Assembly (NCBI GenBank): GCA_964559535.1
Contig: CAZLIC010000023.1
Span: forward strand, 1 to 49,357
DNA length: 49,357 bases
Direction of reading: 5' to 3'
Source of the DNA: CAZLIC01 sp964559535
GTDB taxonomy: Bacteria > Pseudomonadota > Alphaproteobacteria > Rhodobacterales > Rhodobacteraceae
Below the pieces are notes generated by a model. The model worked only from the letters and a program-made list of their open reading frames with translations, searched no databases and was not told the origin of the DNA. Below, piece after piece: positions 23,707-32,228 of this stretch (its first letter is position 1; each line of letters begins with the position of its first letter). The position numbers were made by a program, and so were the translations under genes.

Positions 23707-24798
23707 TTACTTCTTGGCGTCGGCGACCGAACAGAACTTGCCGCCGCCCCTTTCGCCGCAGGCACCGATGCCGATGTCGATCTCGGTCTGCCGTCCGCGG
23801 CGTGCCGCTGACGTATCGCCACGCGACCCGGGGGCGGCCTTCATTTCGGTCTTGCCCAGTTCCTCGGCGATGGCTCCGTATTCCAAAGCCGCCAGCGCCG
23901 CCGCCTTGGCCCCGTTGCCCGACTTGGCGGCGGCCACAAGTTCATCCTCGCGGGCCTTGCGCGTGGCCGTCGTCTCAGGTTCCGCACCGTTGCCGAACAG
24001 CATGCCGGTGACCGCGCCCATGAACCCGGCGCCTGCCTGGGCATCCGCAGCCGGTTGCGGTGCGGGGGTGGTTGCGGCGGTGATGGCGGCATCGGGGGCC
24101 ACGACGCCCTTGTTCAGCGTGGCGACGTCCAGCTGCGCCAGAAGCGCCATGACAGCGGCGGGTTTCACCCGCTCGGCATAGACCGCGCGCAGCTGGATCT
24201 GGCCGCCGATGCCGGCAATGGCCATGCGGGCGCCCAGTCCCGGCGCCAGACGCGCCTGCCAGACGGGCATGCCGCTGGTGATGCCCAGCTGTTCGGCGCC
24301 GTTGTCCAGGACCCAGGATTGCAGCGCCATGCGGTCGGGCATGTGCGCGGTGCCCTGCAGCAGCGCGTCGGGGTGACGCACCAGTTCGACCACCACGCGG
24401 TCCTTGCCGTAGCTGTAGGTGTAGGCGGCCATTCCGGCCCCGCTGGGATAGGGGCCGCGGCCCACGGCGGCCAGCTTGCGCACATCCACGCCCGGCTCGC
24501 CACCGCCGCCATCGACCACGGCCTGTGCGGCGGGCACCAGCAGGGCCACCACATCGTCCGGCGTCGTTTCGCTGCGTTTCCAGCCCTTGGGGGCCGGCGG
24601 CAGGGCGGCGGCCAGCAGGGCCGAGGGTTCGGGCGCGGACTGTCCGGTCAACTGCGCGGCCTTGTCGGCCCAACCGGCGAGGTAGGCCGTGAAGGCCAGC
24701 TCCTGCCCCTTGGGAAGGGCGTTGTTGGACATCACCCAGTCGGCGCCCAGAAAGGCGCCCAGTGCCATCACGCCGACGACTGCCTTGATCTGCCACAT
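23707..24798 (-). CDS. hypothetical membrane-anchored protein
   Basis: Predicted 363-aa protein. From the ATG at 24798 the N-terminus (MWQIKAVVGVMALGAFLGADW) is one hydrophobic helix, either an uncleaved anchor or a signal sequence, placing the rest in the periplasm. The body has a conserved-looking core (VGRGPYPSGAGMAAYTYSYGKDRVVVELV, cited by its start only) and then an Ala/Pro linker (PAPQPAADAQ), a glycine-rich segment and a basic C-terminal part with two cysteines (GACGERGGGKFCSVAD). I do not recognise the family. It lies upstream of nothing in its own direction except the DUF4177-like gene, and 84 bases downstream of the znuB stop. Confidence 0.7.
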   Translation of the reverse strand: MWQIKAVVGVMALGAFLGADWVMSNNALPKGQELAFTAYLAGWADKAAQLTGQSAPEPSALLAAALPPAPKGWKRSETTPDDVVALLVPAAQAVVDGGGGEPGVDVRKLAAVGRGPYPSGAGMAAYTYSYGKDRVVVELVRHPDALLQGTAHMPDRMALQSWVLDNGAEQLGITSGMPVWQARLAPGLGARMAIAGIGGQIQLRAVYAERVKPAAVMALLAQLDVATLNKGVVAPDAAITAATTPAPQPAADAQAGAGFMGAVTGMLFGNGAEPETTATRKAREDELVAAAKSGNGAKAAALAALEYGAIAEELGKTEMKAAPGSRGDTSAARRGRQTEIDIGIGACGERGGGKFCSVADAKK

Positions 24799-24882
24799 GG
24801 CGCAGGTTCCCTGACCGTTTGGCAAGGTATGGCCGGGGAATGCGGCAAGCCCGCGGCCCGATGGCGGCGCAGCGGGGGGATT

Positions 24883-25671
24883 TCAGCGGCGTATCGGCGA
24901 CAATGCGGCGCCCAGGGCAAAGAACACCACAGCGGCGGAAACAATCGACGGTCCGGCGGGCGTGTCGAACGTCAACGAGGCCCAGAGGCCCGCCACCGTG
25001 GACAGGGCGCCGATGGCGGTGGCGGCCAGCGCCATGGCTTCGGGGCTGCGCGCCAGCGGGCGGGCGGCGGCGGCGGGGATCACCAGCATGGCGGCAATCA
25101 GAAGCGCGCCTACCACCTTCAGCGCCACCGCCACCACCACCGCCAGCGCCAGCACCAGCACCAGCCGTTCGCGCGCGGGGTTCAGGCCGCTGGCATGGGC
25201 CAGATCCTCGTTCAGCGTCGTGGTCAGCAGGGCGGGCCAGCGCCAGGCCAGGAGTGCCGCCACGGCCAGTGCGCCGCCCCAGATGAGCAGCAGGTCATCG
25301 CGGCCGACGGCCAGGATGTCACCGAACAACAGCGCCGACAGATCCGTCCGCAGGCCGGGCACCAGGCTGACCGCGACCAGCCCGGTGGCCAGCGCGCCAT
25401 GCGCCAGAACGCCCAGCACGGCGTCCATGGCGTGCCCGCGGGCGGCCAGCGCCGCCACCGCCACGGCCATGGCCAGTGCCACCGCCAGCGTGCCCAGACC
25501 CAGCGGCAGGCCGGTGGCCAGTGCCAGCGCCACGCCGAGGATGGCCGCGTGCGCCGTGGCATCGCCGAAATAGGCCATGCGCCGCCACACCACGAAGGCG
25601 CCCAAGGGGCCGGTGGCCAGCGATAGCCCGACGCCGGCCAGGCCCGCACGCAGCAGGAAATCGTCAAGCAT
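24883..25671 (-). CDS. znuB: zinc ABC transporter permease ZnuB
   Basis: Predicted 262-aa inner-membrane permease of the ABC-3 family with about eight helices, carrying Zn2+ from ZnuA into the cytoplasm. Family features include WRRMAYFGDATAHAAILGVALA and the cytoplasmic coupling region LNEDLAHASGLNPARERLVLVL. The ATG at 25671 overlaps the end of znuC by eight bases. A longer frame to 25746 would begin inside the His-rich tail of ZnuC and is rejected. Order on the minus strand is zur-znuC-znuB, so all three are probably under the same Zur operator next to zur. Confidence 0.95.
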   Translation of the reverse strand: MLDDFLLRAGLAGVGLSLATGPLGAFVVWRRMAYFGDATAHAAILGVALALATGLPLGLGTLAVALAMAVAVAALAARGHAMDAVLGVLAHGALATGLVAVSLVPGLRTDLSALLFGDILAVGRDDLLLIWGGALAVAALLAWRWPALLTTTLNEDLAHASGLNPARERLVLVLALAVVVAVALKVVGALLIAAMLVIPAAAARPLARSPEAMALAATAIGALSTVAGLWASLTFDTPAGPSIVSAAVVFFALGAALSPIRR

Positions 25672-26437
25672 GGTGGTGCGCGGGCCCTTCGTCGAGGGGG
25701 TGGTCGTGCTGCACGTGGGGCTGGCCGGGGCCATGCGCATGGTCATGGTCGTGGCGGTACAGCGCCAGCGCGCCCTGCGTTCCGTGGCCGAACAGCGCGC
25801 GGTATTCGGGCGCCTCGCGTACCACCTGGGGGGTGCCTTCGCAGCAGACGTGGCCGTTCAGGCAGACCACCCGGTCGGACGCCGCCATCACCACGTGCAG
25901 ATCATGCGACACCAGCAGCACCGCGGCGCCGGTATCCTGGCGCACCTGTTCCAGCAGGCGGTAGAAGGCGGCCTCGCCCGGCTGGTCCAGCCCGGCGGTG
26001 GGTTCGTCCAGCACCAGAAGTTCGGGGCGCGACAACAGCGCGCGGGCCAGAAGCACGCGCTGCAGCTCGCCGCCCGACAGGCCCGCCATCTGCTGCCGCG
26101 CGACATGCGCCACGCCGGTGTGGGCCAGGGCCGCCCTGGCCTCGGCATCGGGGACGGCACGGGGCAGCGACAGGAAACGGCGCACGGTCATCGGCAAGGA
26201 CCGGTCGATGGCCAGCCGTTGCGGCACATAGCCCACGCGCAGCCCGGGCTTGCGGGTGATGTGGCCCTGCGCCAATCGCTCGATCCCCAGCATGGCGCGC
26301 AATAGCGTGGTCTTGCCCGAGCCGTTCGGGCCGATGACCGTGACGATCTCACCCGCCGCGATGCCCAGCGTTACGCCCTGCAGCACCGCTTGCCCGCCGT
26401 GGCGCACCGTGGCGTTCTGTGCCTGCAGCAGCATCAT
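25664..26437 (-). CDS. znuC: zinc ABC transporter ATP-binding protein ZnuC
   Basis: Predicted 257-aa ATPase energising ZnuB. The Walker A loop is GPNGSGKT at residues 36-43, the ABC signature is LSGGELQRVLLAR, Walker B is LLVLDEPTAGLD, and the switch His is in VSHDLH. The C-terminal 25 residues are His-rich (HDHDHAHGPGQPHVQHDH), a tail found in many ZnuC proteins and thought to bind zinc. Its start overlaps the zur stop by four bases. Confidence 0.96.
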   Translation of the reverse strand: MMLLQAQNATVRHGGQAVLQGVTLGIAAGEIVTVIGPNGSGKTTLLRAMLGIERLAQGHITRKPGLRVGYVPQRLAIDRSLPMTVRRFLSLPRAVPDAEARAALAHTGVAHVARQQMAGLSGGELQRVLLARALLSRPELLVLDEPTAGLDQPGEAAFYRLLEQVRQDTGAAVLLVSHDLHVVMAASDRVVCLNGHVCCEGTPQVVREAPEYRALFGHGTQGALALYRHDHDHAHGPGQPHVQHDHPLDEGPAHHHA

Positions 26438-26913
26438 GCGGCCTCGCGGCAGGCCGGGCAGGTGCCCAGCGCCTCGACCGTGCTGCGTTCCACGGCAAAG
26501 CCCTGCGCGGCGGCGGCGGCATCCAGCGCTGCCGCCACGGCGGCGGCCTCGGCCTCGGCCACGGTGCCGCAGGTCTTGCAGATCAGGAAGGCGGGCGCGT
26601 GGGGGTGGTCGGGGTGCAGGCAGGCGGCAAAGGCGTTCAGCCGCTGGATGCGGTGGGCCAGCCCTTGTTCCACCAGGAAATCCAGCGCGCGGTAGGCCAC
26701 CGGGGGCTGGTTGCCGAAGCCTTCGGCGGCCAGACGGTTCAGCACGTCATAGGCGCCCATCGCCCGGTGCTGTTCCAGCAGGATTTCCAGCACGCGGCGG
26801 CGTACCGGCGTCATCCGCGCGCCGCTTGCGGCCACCACGGCGTCGGCCCGTGCCAGCGCGTCGCCCGTGCAGTACGCGTGGTCGTGTGGGGTGAAGGGGG
26901 CGGGGCTTGACAT
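26434..26913 (-). CDS. zur: zinc uptake regulator Zur (Fur family)
   Basis: Predicted 159-aa Fur-family repressor that, with zinc bound, shuts off zinc uptake genes. The winged-helix domain spans about residues 20-95 (MTPVRRRVLEILLEQHRAMGAYDVL, beginning only), and the structural zinc site is formed by Cys112/Cys115 (CKTCG) and Cys152/Cys155 (CPAC). Histidines in CLHPDHPHAPAF lie at the regulatory site. Position next to znuBC and opposite znuA makes Zur, rather than Fur or Mur, the clear assignment. The ATG at 26913 lies at the edge of an AT-rich palindromic sequence, which suggests autoregulation. Confidence 0.95.
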   Translation of the reverse strand: MSSPAPFTPHDHAYCTGDALARADAVVAASGARMTPVRRRVLEILLEQHRAMGAYDVLNRLAAEGFGNQPPVAYRALDFLVEQGLAHRIQRLNAFAACLHPDHPHAPAFLICKTCGTVAEAEAAAVAAALDAAAAAQGFAVERSTVEALGTCPACREAA

Positions 26914-26931
26914 GATATGATATTACATTCA
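26911..26931. promoter_or_regulatory. putative Zur operator between zur and znuA
   Basis: An AT-rich island containing TGATATGATATTACA (26913-26927), an imperfect inverted repeat of the kind bound by alphaproteobacterial Zur. It lies in the 48-base divergent gap and touches the zur start codon, so one dimer site could control znuA and zur-znuCB together. Confidence 0.6.
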
Positions 26932-26961
26932 CTCATCCGCGCGGACCATCCGGGGGACACC

Positions 26962-27954
26962 ATGCGTTATACCATATCGTTGCTTGCCGCCAGCCTTCTG
27001 TCGACTGCCGCCCGGGCCGAGGTGCCTGCCGTGGTGACCGACATTCCGCCGGTGCATTCTCTGGTGGCGATGGTGATGGGCGATCTGGGCACGCCGGTGC
27101 TGCTGCTGGATCAGGAGGCGGATGCGCATGATTTCCAGCTGCGCCCCAGCCAGGCGGCGGCGGTGCAGGGGGCGGGGCTGGTGGTGTGGGTAGGCCCCGA
27201 GATGTCGCCCTGGCTGGACCGGGTGATGGACGGGATGGGCAGCGCCGCGCCGCAGCTGCCGCTGCTGGGGGTGCCCGGCACATCCCTGCTGAGTTATGGC
27301 GAAAAGGTGCACGAGGGGGAAGGGGACGGTGACGACGAAGCCGCGCATGGCGCGGCCGGGGCCACGCATGTCGGCCATGACGCTGCCGGGGGCGAGCATG
27401 AAGGCCATGAGCACGGGGACGGGCGCCACGGCGCCACCGATCCGCATGCTTGGCTTTCGCCCGCGAATGCCGCGGTCTGGGCGCGGGCAATCGCGGCCGA
27501 ACTGTCGCGGCTTGATCCCGACAACGCCACCACCTATGCGGCCAATGCCGCACGGGCCGCGGCCCGCATCGCCACCGTGGCCGACAGCGCTGCGGCCCGG
27601 CTGGCGCCGGTGAAAGACCGCCCGATCATCATGAACCATGACGCCTATGCCTACTTCGCGCAAGCCTTCGGGCTGACCTCGGTCAGCCACATTTCCGCGG
27701 GCGATGCCGCCTCTCCCGGTGCCGCCGCGCTGCGCGACCTGATCGCCTCGGCACAGGGTGGGGGCGCCGCCTGCGTGTTCCCCGAGACGAACCACGGTGC
27801 CGCCCTGGCCGGGCAGGTGGCGGCGGATGCGGGCGCAAAGCTGGGCGGGGCTCTGGACCCGGAAGGGGCCGCGCTGACTCCGGGGCCGGACCTTTTTCCG
27901 GCGCTGATCGATGGGCTGGCAAATACCATTGCCGACTGCCTGACGCTGCCTTGA
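26962..27954 (+). CDS. znuA: zinc ABC transporter substrate-binding protein ZnuA
   Basis: Predicted 330-aa periplasmic zinc-binding protein. The signal peptide MRYTISLLAASLLSTAARA is followed by EVPAVVTDIPPVHSLV, giving the first metal His. The second ligand is in ADAHDFQLRPSQ, the third in IIMNHDAYAYFAQAFGL, and the Asp/Glu ligand in VFPETNHG. A long acidic and His-rich loop (about residues 105-155, HEGEGDGDDE to GHEHGDGRHG) is inserted between the first two ligands, as in ZnuA proteins, in contrast to manganese-binding relatives. The start at 26962 gives the signal peptide directly. Confidence 0.96.
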   Translation: MRYTISLLAASLLSTAARAEVPAVVTDIPPVHSLVAMVMGDLGTPVLLLDQEADAHDFQLRPSQAAAVQGAGLVVWVGPEMSPWLDRVMDGMGSAAPQLPLLGVPGTSLLSYGEKVHEGEGDGDDEAAHGAAGATHVGHDAAGGEHEGHEHGDGRHGATDPHAWLSPANAAVWARAIAAELSRLDPDNATTYAANAARAAARIATVADSAAARLAPVKDRPIIMNHDAYAYFAQAFGLTSVSHISAGDAASPGAAALRDLIASAQGGGAACVFPETNHGAALAGQVAADAGAKLGGALDPEGAALTPGPDLFPALIDGLANTIADCLTLP

Positions 27955-27994
27955 CCGCCCGTGTCCCTTCCGCCACGCAGGGGCAAACGGGGGG

Positions 27995-28987
27995 ATGGGC
28001 ATGGCGGTTGGCGACTTTGGCAAAACGGGTGACGGGCGGCCGGTGCAACGGGTGGTGCTGCAGGCGGGCGGTCTGTCGGTGGGGCTGCTGACCTATGGTT
28101 CGGCGCTGCAGGACGTGCGGCTGGCAGGCCTGCCGCACGGCCTGACGCTGGGGTCGGACCGGGTGGCGGACTATGAGGGACCGATGGCGTATTTCGGGAC
28201 GCTGGTCGGGCCGGTGGCCAACCGCATCACGGGCGCGTCGGCGGTGATCGACGGTCAGACCTTCCGCTTTCCGGCCAACCAGGACGGCAGCATCACCCTG
28301 CACGGCGGTGGCAGCGGCTTGCACACGTTGCTGTGGCAGGTGGCTGACCATGGCGCGGACCATGCCACGCTGACGGCTTCCCTGCCGCATCTGGCGGCGG
28401 GCCTGCCCGGCAACCGACGCTTCACGGCGCACTGGCAGGTACGGGAACCCGCCACCCTGCGGCTGACGCTGACCGCCGAAACGGATGCGCCGACGCTGAT
28501 GAACCCGGTCAACCACAGCTACTGGAACCTTGACGGTGCGGCGGGCTTTGCCGGGCACCGGCTGCGCGTGGCGGCCGACCGCTGGCTGCCCGCCACACCC
28601 GCCGTCACGCCCAGGGGGACGGTGGTGCCGGTGGGCGGCACGCCGATGGACTTCCGCCGCGGGCAGGTGCTGGCACCGGGGCGACCGCCGCTGGACACCT
28701 GCCTTGTGCTGGCCGACCGGCGGCAGGCCCTGCGCGATGTGCTGTGGCTGACGGGCGTGTCGGGCGTGGAAATGACGCTGGCCACCACGGAACCGGCGGT
28801 GCAGGTTTATGACGCGCGAAATTCCCCGCGCCCGGGCCGGGCTCCTTATGAGGGGTTGGCGATCGAGGCGCAGTTCTGGCCCGACGCGCCGCGCCATGCG
28901 CATTTCCCCGATATCTCCTTGCGGCCCGGCCAGTCCTGGCAGCAGGTGACCGAGTGGCGGTTCACGGTGCCGGGCGTCACGGGATAG
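27995..28987 (+). CDS. galM: aldose 1-epimerase (galactose mutarotase)
   Basis: Predicted 330-aa cytoplasmic mutarotase interconverting alpha and beta anomers of hexoses. Catalytic residues are visible: His103 in ITLHGG, His174 in NPVNHSYWNL and Glu290 in GLAIEAQFWPD; the ring-binding block YFGTLVGPVANRI is also present. An ATG at 28001 has better spacing from the GGGGGG run than the one at 27995, so either may be the true start. The next gene, photolyase, follows after 72 bases; no sugar operon surrounds it. Confidence 0.94.
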   Translation: MGMAVGDFGKTGDGRPVQRVVLQAGGLSVGLLTYGSALQDVRLAGLPHGLTLGSDRVADYEGPMAYFGTLVGPVANRITGASAVIDGQTFRFPANQDGSITLHGGGSGLHTLLWQVADHGADHATLTASLPHLAAGLPGNRRFTAHWQVREPATLRLTLTAETDAPTLMNPVNHSYWNLDGAAGFAGHRLRVAADRWLPATPAVTPRGTVVPVGGTPMDFRRGQVLAPGRPPLDTCLVLADRRQALRDVLWLTGVSGVEMTLATTEPAVQVYDARNSPRPGRAPYEGLAIEAQFWPDAPRHAHFPDISLRPGQSWQQVTEWRFTVPGVTG

Positions 28988-29059
28988 GGGCGGCGCATTC
29001 GTGCATTGCCGGACGCGACTTCGCGCCTAGGTGCACCGGCAGATGCACGAGCAGGCCCG

Positions 29060-30472
29060 ATGACCGACACCCCCCTGATCCTTTGGTTCCGCCGCGACCT
29101 GCGGCTGGCCGACCACCCCATGCTGACTGCCGCCGTGGCCAGCGGGCGGCCGCTGATCCCGCTGTTCATCCTGGACCCCGAGACCGAGGCGCAGGGATCG
29201 GCGCCGCGCTGGCGGCTGGAACGCGCGGTGGAATGCTTTGCCGCCACGCTGGCGGGGATGGGGTCGCGGCTGGTGCTGCGGCGGGGGGCGGCGCTACCGG
29301 TGCTGCAGGCGCTGATGGCGGAAACCGGCGCGTCGGGGGTGAGCTGGACGCGGGCCTATGACGGCGCGTCGAAGGCGCGCGACAGCACGGTAAAGGCGGT
29401 GCTGAAGGGGCAGGGGGTGCAGGCCACCAGCCACCCGGGCCACCTGCTGTTCGAGCCATGGGAGGTGGAGACGGGGACGGGCGGGTTCTACCGCGTCTAT
29501 TCACCGTTCTGGCGGGCGGTCGAGGGGCGTGACGTGGCGGCGCCCGCGCCCGCGCCGAAGTCGCTGCGCGCACCTGGGGTGTGGCCCGCGTCGGACCGGC
29601 TGGAAGACTGGCGCATGGCCGCCGACATGCGCCGCGGCGCCACCGTTCTGGCGCGGCACGCCTGCGTCGGCGAGGCCGCTGCGGCCGACCGGCTGCACCG
29701 GTTCCTGTCCGGGCCGGTGGACGGCTACAGGGCCGCGCGCGATTTTCCCTGGGCCGAGGCGACATCGCGGCTGTCCGAGAACCTGACCTATGGCGAGATC
29801 GGGCCGCGCACGCTGTGGCACGGTGGCGTGCGGGCGCGTGAGGGCGGCGCGAAGGGGGCCGAGCATTTTCTGAAAGAGCTGGTGTGGCGCGAGTTCGCCT
29901 ATCACCTGATCCACCACACGCCCGAGATCGAGACGCGCAACTGGCGGCCCGAGTGGGACAGCTTCCCGTGGCGCGGCGACAGTGCCGATGCCGAGGCATG
30001 GCGGCGCGGCATGACGGGCGAGCCCTTTGTCGATGCTGCGATGCGCGAGATGTACGTGACCGGCACCATGCACAACCGGGCGCGGATGATCGTGGCCAGC
30101 TATCTGACCAAGCACCTGATGACGCACTGGAAGGTGGGGCTGGACTGGTTTGCCGAATGCCTGACCGATTGGGACCCTGCGTCGAACGCGATGGGCTGGC
30201 AATGGGTGGCGGGGTCGGGGCCGGATGCGGCGCCCTACTTCCGCATCTTCAACCCCGAGACGCAGGCAGAGAAGTTCGATGAGAACGCCGCCTACCGCAA
30301 CCGCTGGATCGCCGAACGGTCACCGCGTCCGGGGGCTGATGCACTGTCGTACTTCGATGCGGTGCCGCGGTCATGGGCACTTGATCCGGCGCGGCCCTAT
30401 CCGCGCCCGATCACGGGTCTTTCCGAGGGCCGCGAACGCGCACTGGCGGCTTATGCCGCGCGAAGCCCTTGA
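29060..30472 (+). CDS. phrB: deoxyribodipyrimidine photo-lyase (class I CPD photolyase)
   Basis: Predicted 470-aa FAD-dependent enzyme that repairs cyclobutane pyrimidine dimers using light. The antenna-binding alpha/beta domain opens with LILWFRRDLRLADHPML. The FAD domain shows TSRLSENLTYGEIGPRTLW, the ELVWREFAYHLIHHTPE block, and MHNRARMIVASYLTKHL followed by DWDPASNAMGWQWVAGSGPD, including Trp residues of the electron-transfer chain. The ATG at 29060 replaces an in-frame start at 29006 that would add a non-family extension. In Rhodobacter sphaeroides phrA and cfaA belong to the singlet-oxygen sigma-E regulon; no TGATCC-type -35 was found in the 160 bases upstream here. Confidence 0.96.
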   Translation: MTDTPLILWFRRDLRLADHPMLTAAVASGRPLIPLFILDPETEAQGSAPRWRLERAVECFAATLAGMGSRLVLRRGAALPVLQALMAETGASGVSWTRAYDGASKARDSTVKAVLKGQGVQATSHPGHLLFEPWEVETGTGGFYRVYSPFWRAVEGRDVAAPAPAPKSLRAPGVWPASDRLEDWRMAADMRRGATVLARHACVGEAAAADRLHRFLSGPVDGYRAARDFPWAEATSRLSENLTYGEIGPRTLWHGGVRAREGGAKGAEHFLKELVWREFAYHLIHHTPEIETRNWRPEWDSFPWRGDSADAEAWRRGMTGEPFVDAAMREMYVTGTMHNRARMIVASYLTKHLMTHWKVGLDWFAECLTDWDPASNAMGWQWVAGSGPDAAPYFRIFNPETQAEKFDENAAYRNRWIAERSPRPGADALSYFDAVPRSWALDPARPYPRPITGLSEGRERALAAYAARSP

Positions 30473-30538
30473 AATCGGTTGCGGTTGCGCGAAAATGACC
30501 GTCAAGAAAACGACAAGAAGAATGGACGGGGAGTGTTC

Positions 30539-31753
30539 ATGACGATTTACACCTCGACGCGGGGTCAGGCGGGCTTGCCCCGCTACTTCGCGCAGGTCTA
30601 CGCGCTGGCTGAACGCACCATCGACCATGGGCGGCTGGACATCGTGCTGCCCGACGGGCGGCGGTTCCGGGCCGGGGGGCGCGGGCAGGGGCCGGTGGCG
30701 GAACTGGTGATCCACAACCCCGACCTGCCTGCGCGGCTGATCCGCGAAGGCGATCTGGGCTTTTCCGATGCCTATCTGGAAGAATGGTGGTCCAGCCCCG
30801 ACCTGCAGGCCTTCATGGATCTGATCCATGCCGACAACGGCGGGCTGTACGACGGGTTTCCGGGCATCGCGCTGGTGCGGGCTTTCGAACGTCTTCGCCA
30901 CTGGCTGCGCTCGAACTCGAAAGAGCAGGCGCGCAAGAACATCGCCCACCATTATGACCTGGGCAACGATTTCTACGCGCTGTGGCTGGACGAGACGATG
31001 ACCTATTCCTCGGCGCTGTTCCGCACCGGTCAGGAAAGCCTGGAGCGCGCGCAGCTGCTGAAGTACGAAAGCATGGTTGACCAGATGGGCGCGCAGCCCG
31101 GCGAACACGTGCTGGAGATCGGCTGCGGCTGGGGCGGCTTTGCCGAATACGCGGCGAAAGAGCGTGGCCTGCGCGTCACCGGGCTGACCATCAGCCAGGC
31201 GCAGCACGATTATGCGGTGGCGCGGATTGCCCGCGCCGGGCTGGCCGACAGGGTGCAGATCAAGCTGCAGGACTACCGCGACGAGCAGGGCCGCTATGAC
31301 GGCATCGCCTCGATCGAGATGTTCGAGGCGGTGGGCGAGAAGTACTGGCCGGTCTATTTCGACAAGCTGAGGGCCTGCCTGAAGCCCGGCCGCCACGCCA
31401 CGCTGCAGATCATCACGCTGCAGGAAAAGCGCTGGGAAATCTACAAGCGCGGCGTCGACTTCATCCAGAAGCACATTTTCCCGGGGGGCATGCTGCCCAG
31501 CCGCGGTGCGCTGATGGCCGAGATCGACCGGGCGGGGCTGAACCTGCGGCAGTCCATCGAGTTCGGGCTGAGCTATGACCAGACGCTGCGGCGCTGGCAT
31601 GACACGTTCAACGCCCGCTGGGACGAGGTGGCGGGAATGGGCTTTGACGACCGGTTCCGGCGGATGTGGAACTTCTACCTGACCTCTTGCGCGGGCAGCT
31701 TCCGCGGCGGTAACTGCGATGTGACGCAGATCACGGTCACGCGGCCAGCCTGA
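30539..31753 (+). CDS. cfa: cyclopropane-fatty-acyl-phospholipid synthase family methyltransferase
   Basis: Predicted 404-aa SAM-dependent methyltransferase acting on unsaturated acyl chains of membrane lipids. The N-terminal lipid-binding part contains LGFSDAYLEEWWSSPDL; the catalytic domain has the family block NIAHHYDLGNDFYALWLDETMTYSS (start cited), SAM motif VLEIGCGWGG at residues 191-200, and IEMFEAVGEKYWPVYF. GGGGAG precedes the ATG. It follows photolyase by 66 bases, matching the phrA-cfaA neighbourhood of Rhodobacter. Whether the product is a cyclopropane ring or a methylated/furan fatty acid precursor cannot be decided from the sequence. Confidence 0.93.
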   Translation: MTIYTSTRGQAGLPRYFAQVYALAERTIDHGRLDIVLPDGRRFRAGGRGQGPVAELVIHNPDLPARLIREGDLGFSDAYLEEWWSSPDLQAFMDLIHADNGGLYDGFPGIALVRAFERLRHWLRSNSKEQARKNIAHHYDLGNDFYALWLDETMTYSSALFRTGQESLERAQLLKYESMVDQMGAQPGEHVLEIGCGWGGFAEYAAKERGLRVTGLTISQAQHDYAVARIARAGLADRVQIKLQDYRDEQGRYDGIASIEMFEAVGEKYWPVYFDKLRACLKPGRHATLQIITLQEKRWEIYKRGVDFIQKHIFPGGMLPSRGALMAEIDRAGLNLRQSIEFGLSYDQTLRRWHDTFNARWDEVAGMGFDDRFRRMWNFYLTSCAGSFRGGNCDVTQITVTRPA

Positions 31754-31772
31754 CCAGAGGGGACCACGCCAG

Positions 31773-32228
31773 ATGCCCACCGCGCCCAAGCTTGTTGCCG
31801 CGCTGTGCTTTGCCTTTACCGGGCTTTTCACGGCCGAGGCCTATCGCGTGGGTCTCTTGGGCGCCGGGCAGGCGGCACTTGCCTTCACCGGCATGCAATA
31901 CGTGATGGCCGCAATCGGCGCCGTGGTCGGCTGGCGGGTCATGGGGCGGCTTGCGGGCAAGGGCTGGGGGCCCTCGGCGGGCACCGGGCTGCGAACCGCG
32001 GTGACAACCGTGTTCTGGGCGCTGATGATCTTTGCGATCCAGCGCATGATCGAAAAGGCGTTCCAGCGCCTGTACGGCGACAGCCCGGTCGAGGCGGTGG
32101 TCGACATCTTTGCGCTGATGGTCGACTACGCGCGCCAGATGGCCGTTCCCGAAGTGGGCATTGCCCTGGTCGTCGGCGGTGTGCTGGGTGGGCTGGCCAC
32201 CGAATTTGCCGCGCGGCGCTGGAATTGA
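31773..32228 (+). CDS. trgA: TrgA family membrane protein (tellurite resistance)
   Basis: Predicted 151-aa protein with three or four hydrophobic segments (about residues 6-30, 35-55, 75-95 and 128-145). MPTAPKLVAALCFAFTGLF is the characteristic opening of TrgA, a Rhodobacteraceae protein that with TrgB gives tellurite resistance in Rhodobacter sphaeroides. Molecular function is unknown. The stop TGA lies inside a TTGA overlap with the next gene, so trgA and trgB are coupled. It follows cfa by 19 bases and may be cotranscribed with it. Confidence 0.88.
   Translation: MPTAPKLVAALCFAFTGLFTAEAYRVGLLGAGQAALAFTGMQYVMAAIGAVVGWRVMGRLAGKGWGPSAGTGLRTAVTTVFWALMIFAIQRMIEKAFQRLYGDSPVEAVVDIFALMVDYARQMAVPEVGIALVVGGVLGGLATEFAARRWN

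Noticed and set aside
28900..29059. Sigma-E (TGATCC-type) promoter before photolyase
   Set aside because: No such hexamer in the region; the TGATCC at about 29078 is inside the coding sequence.
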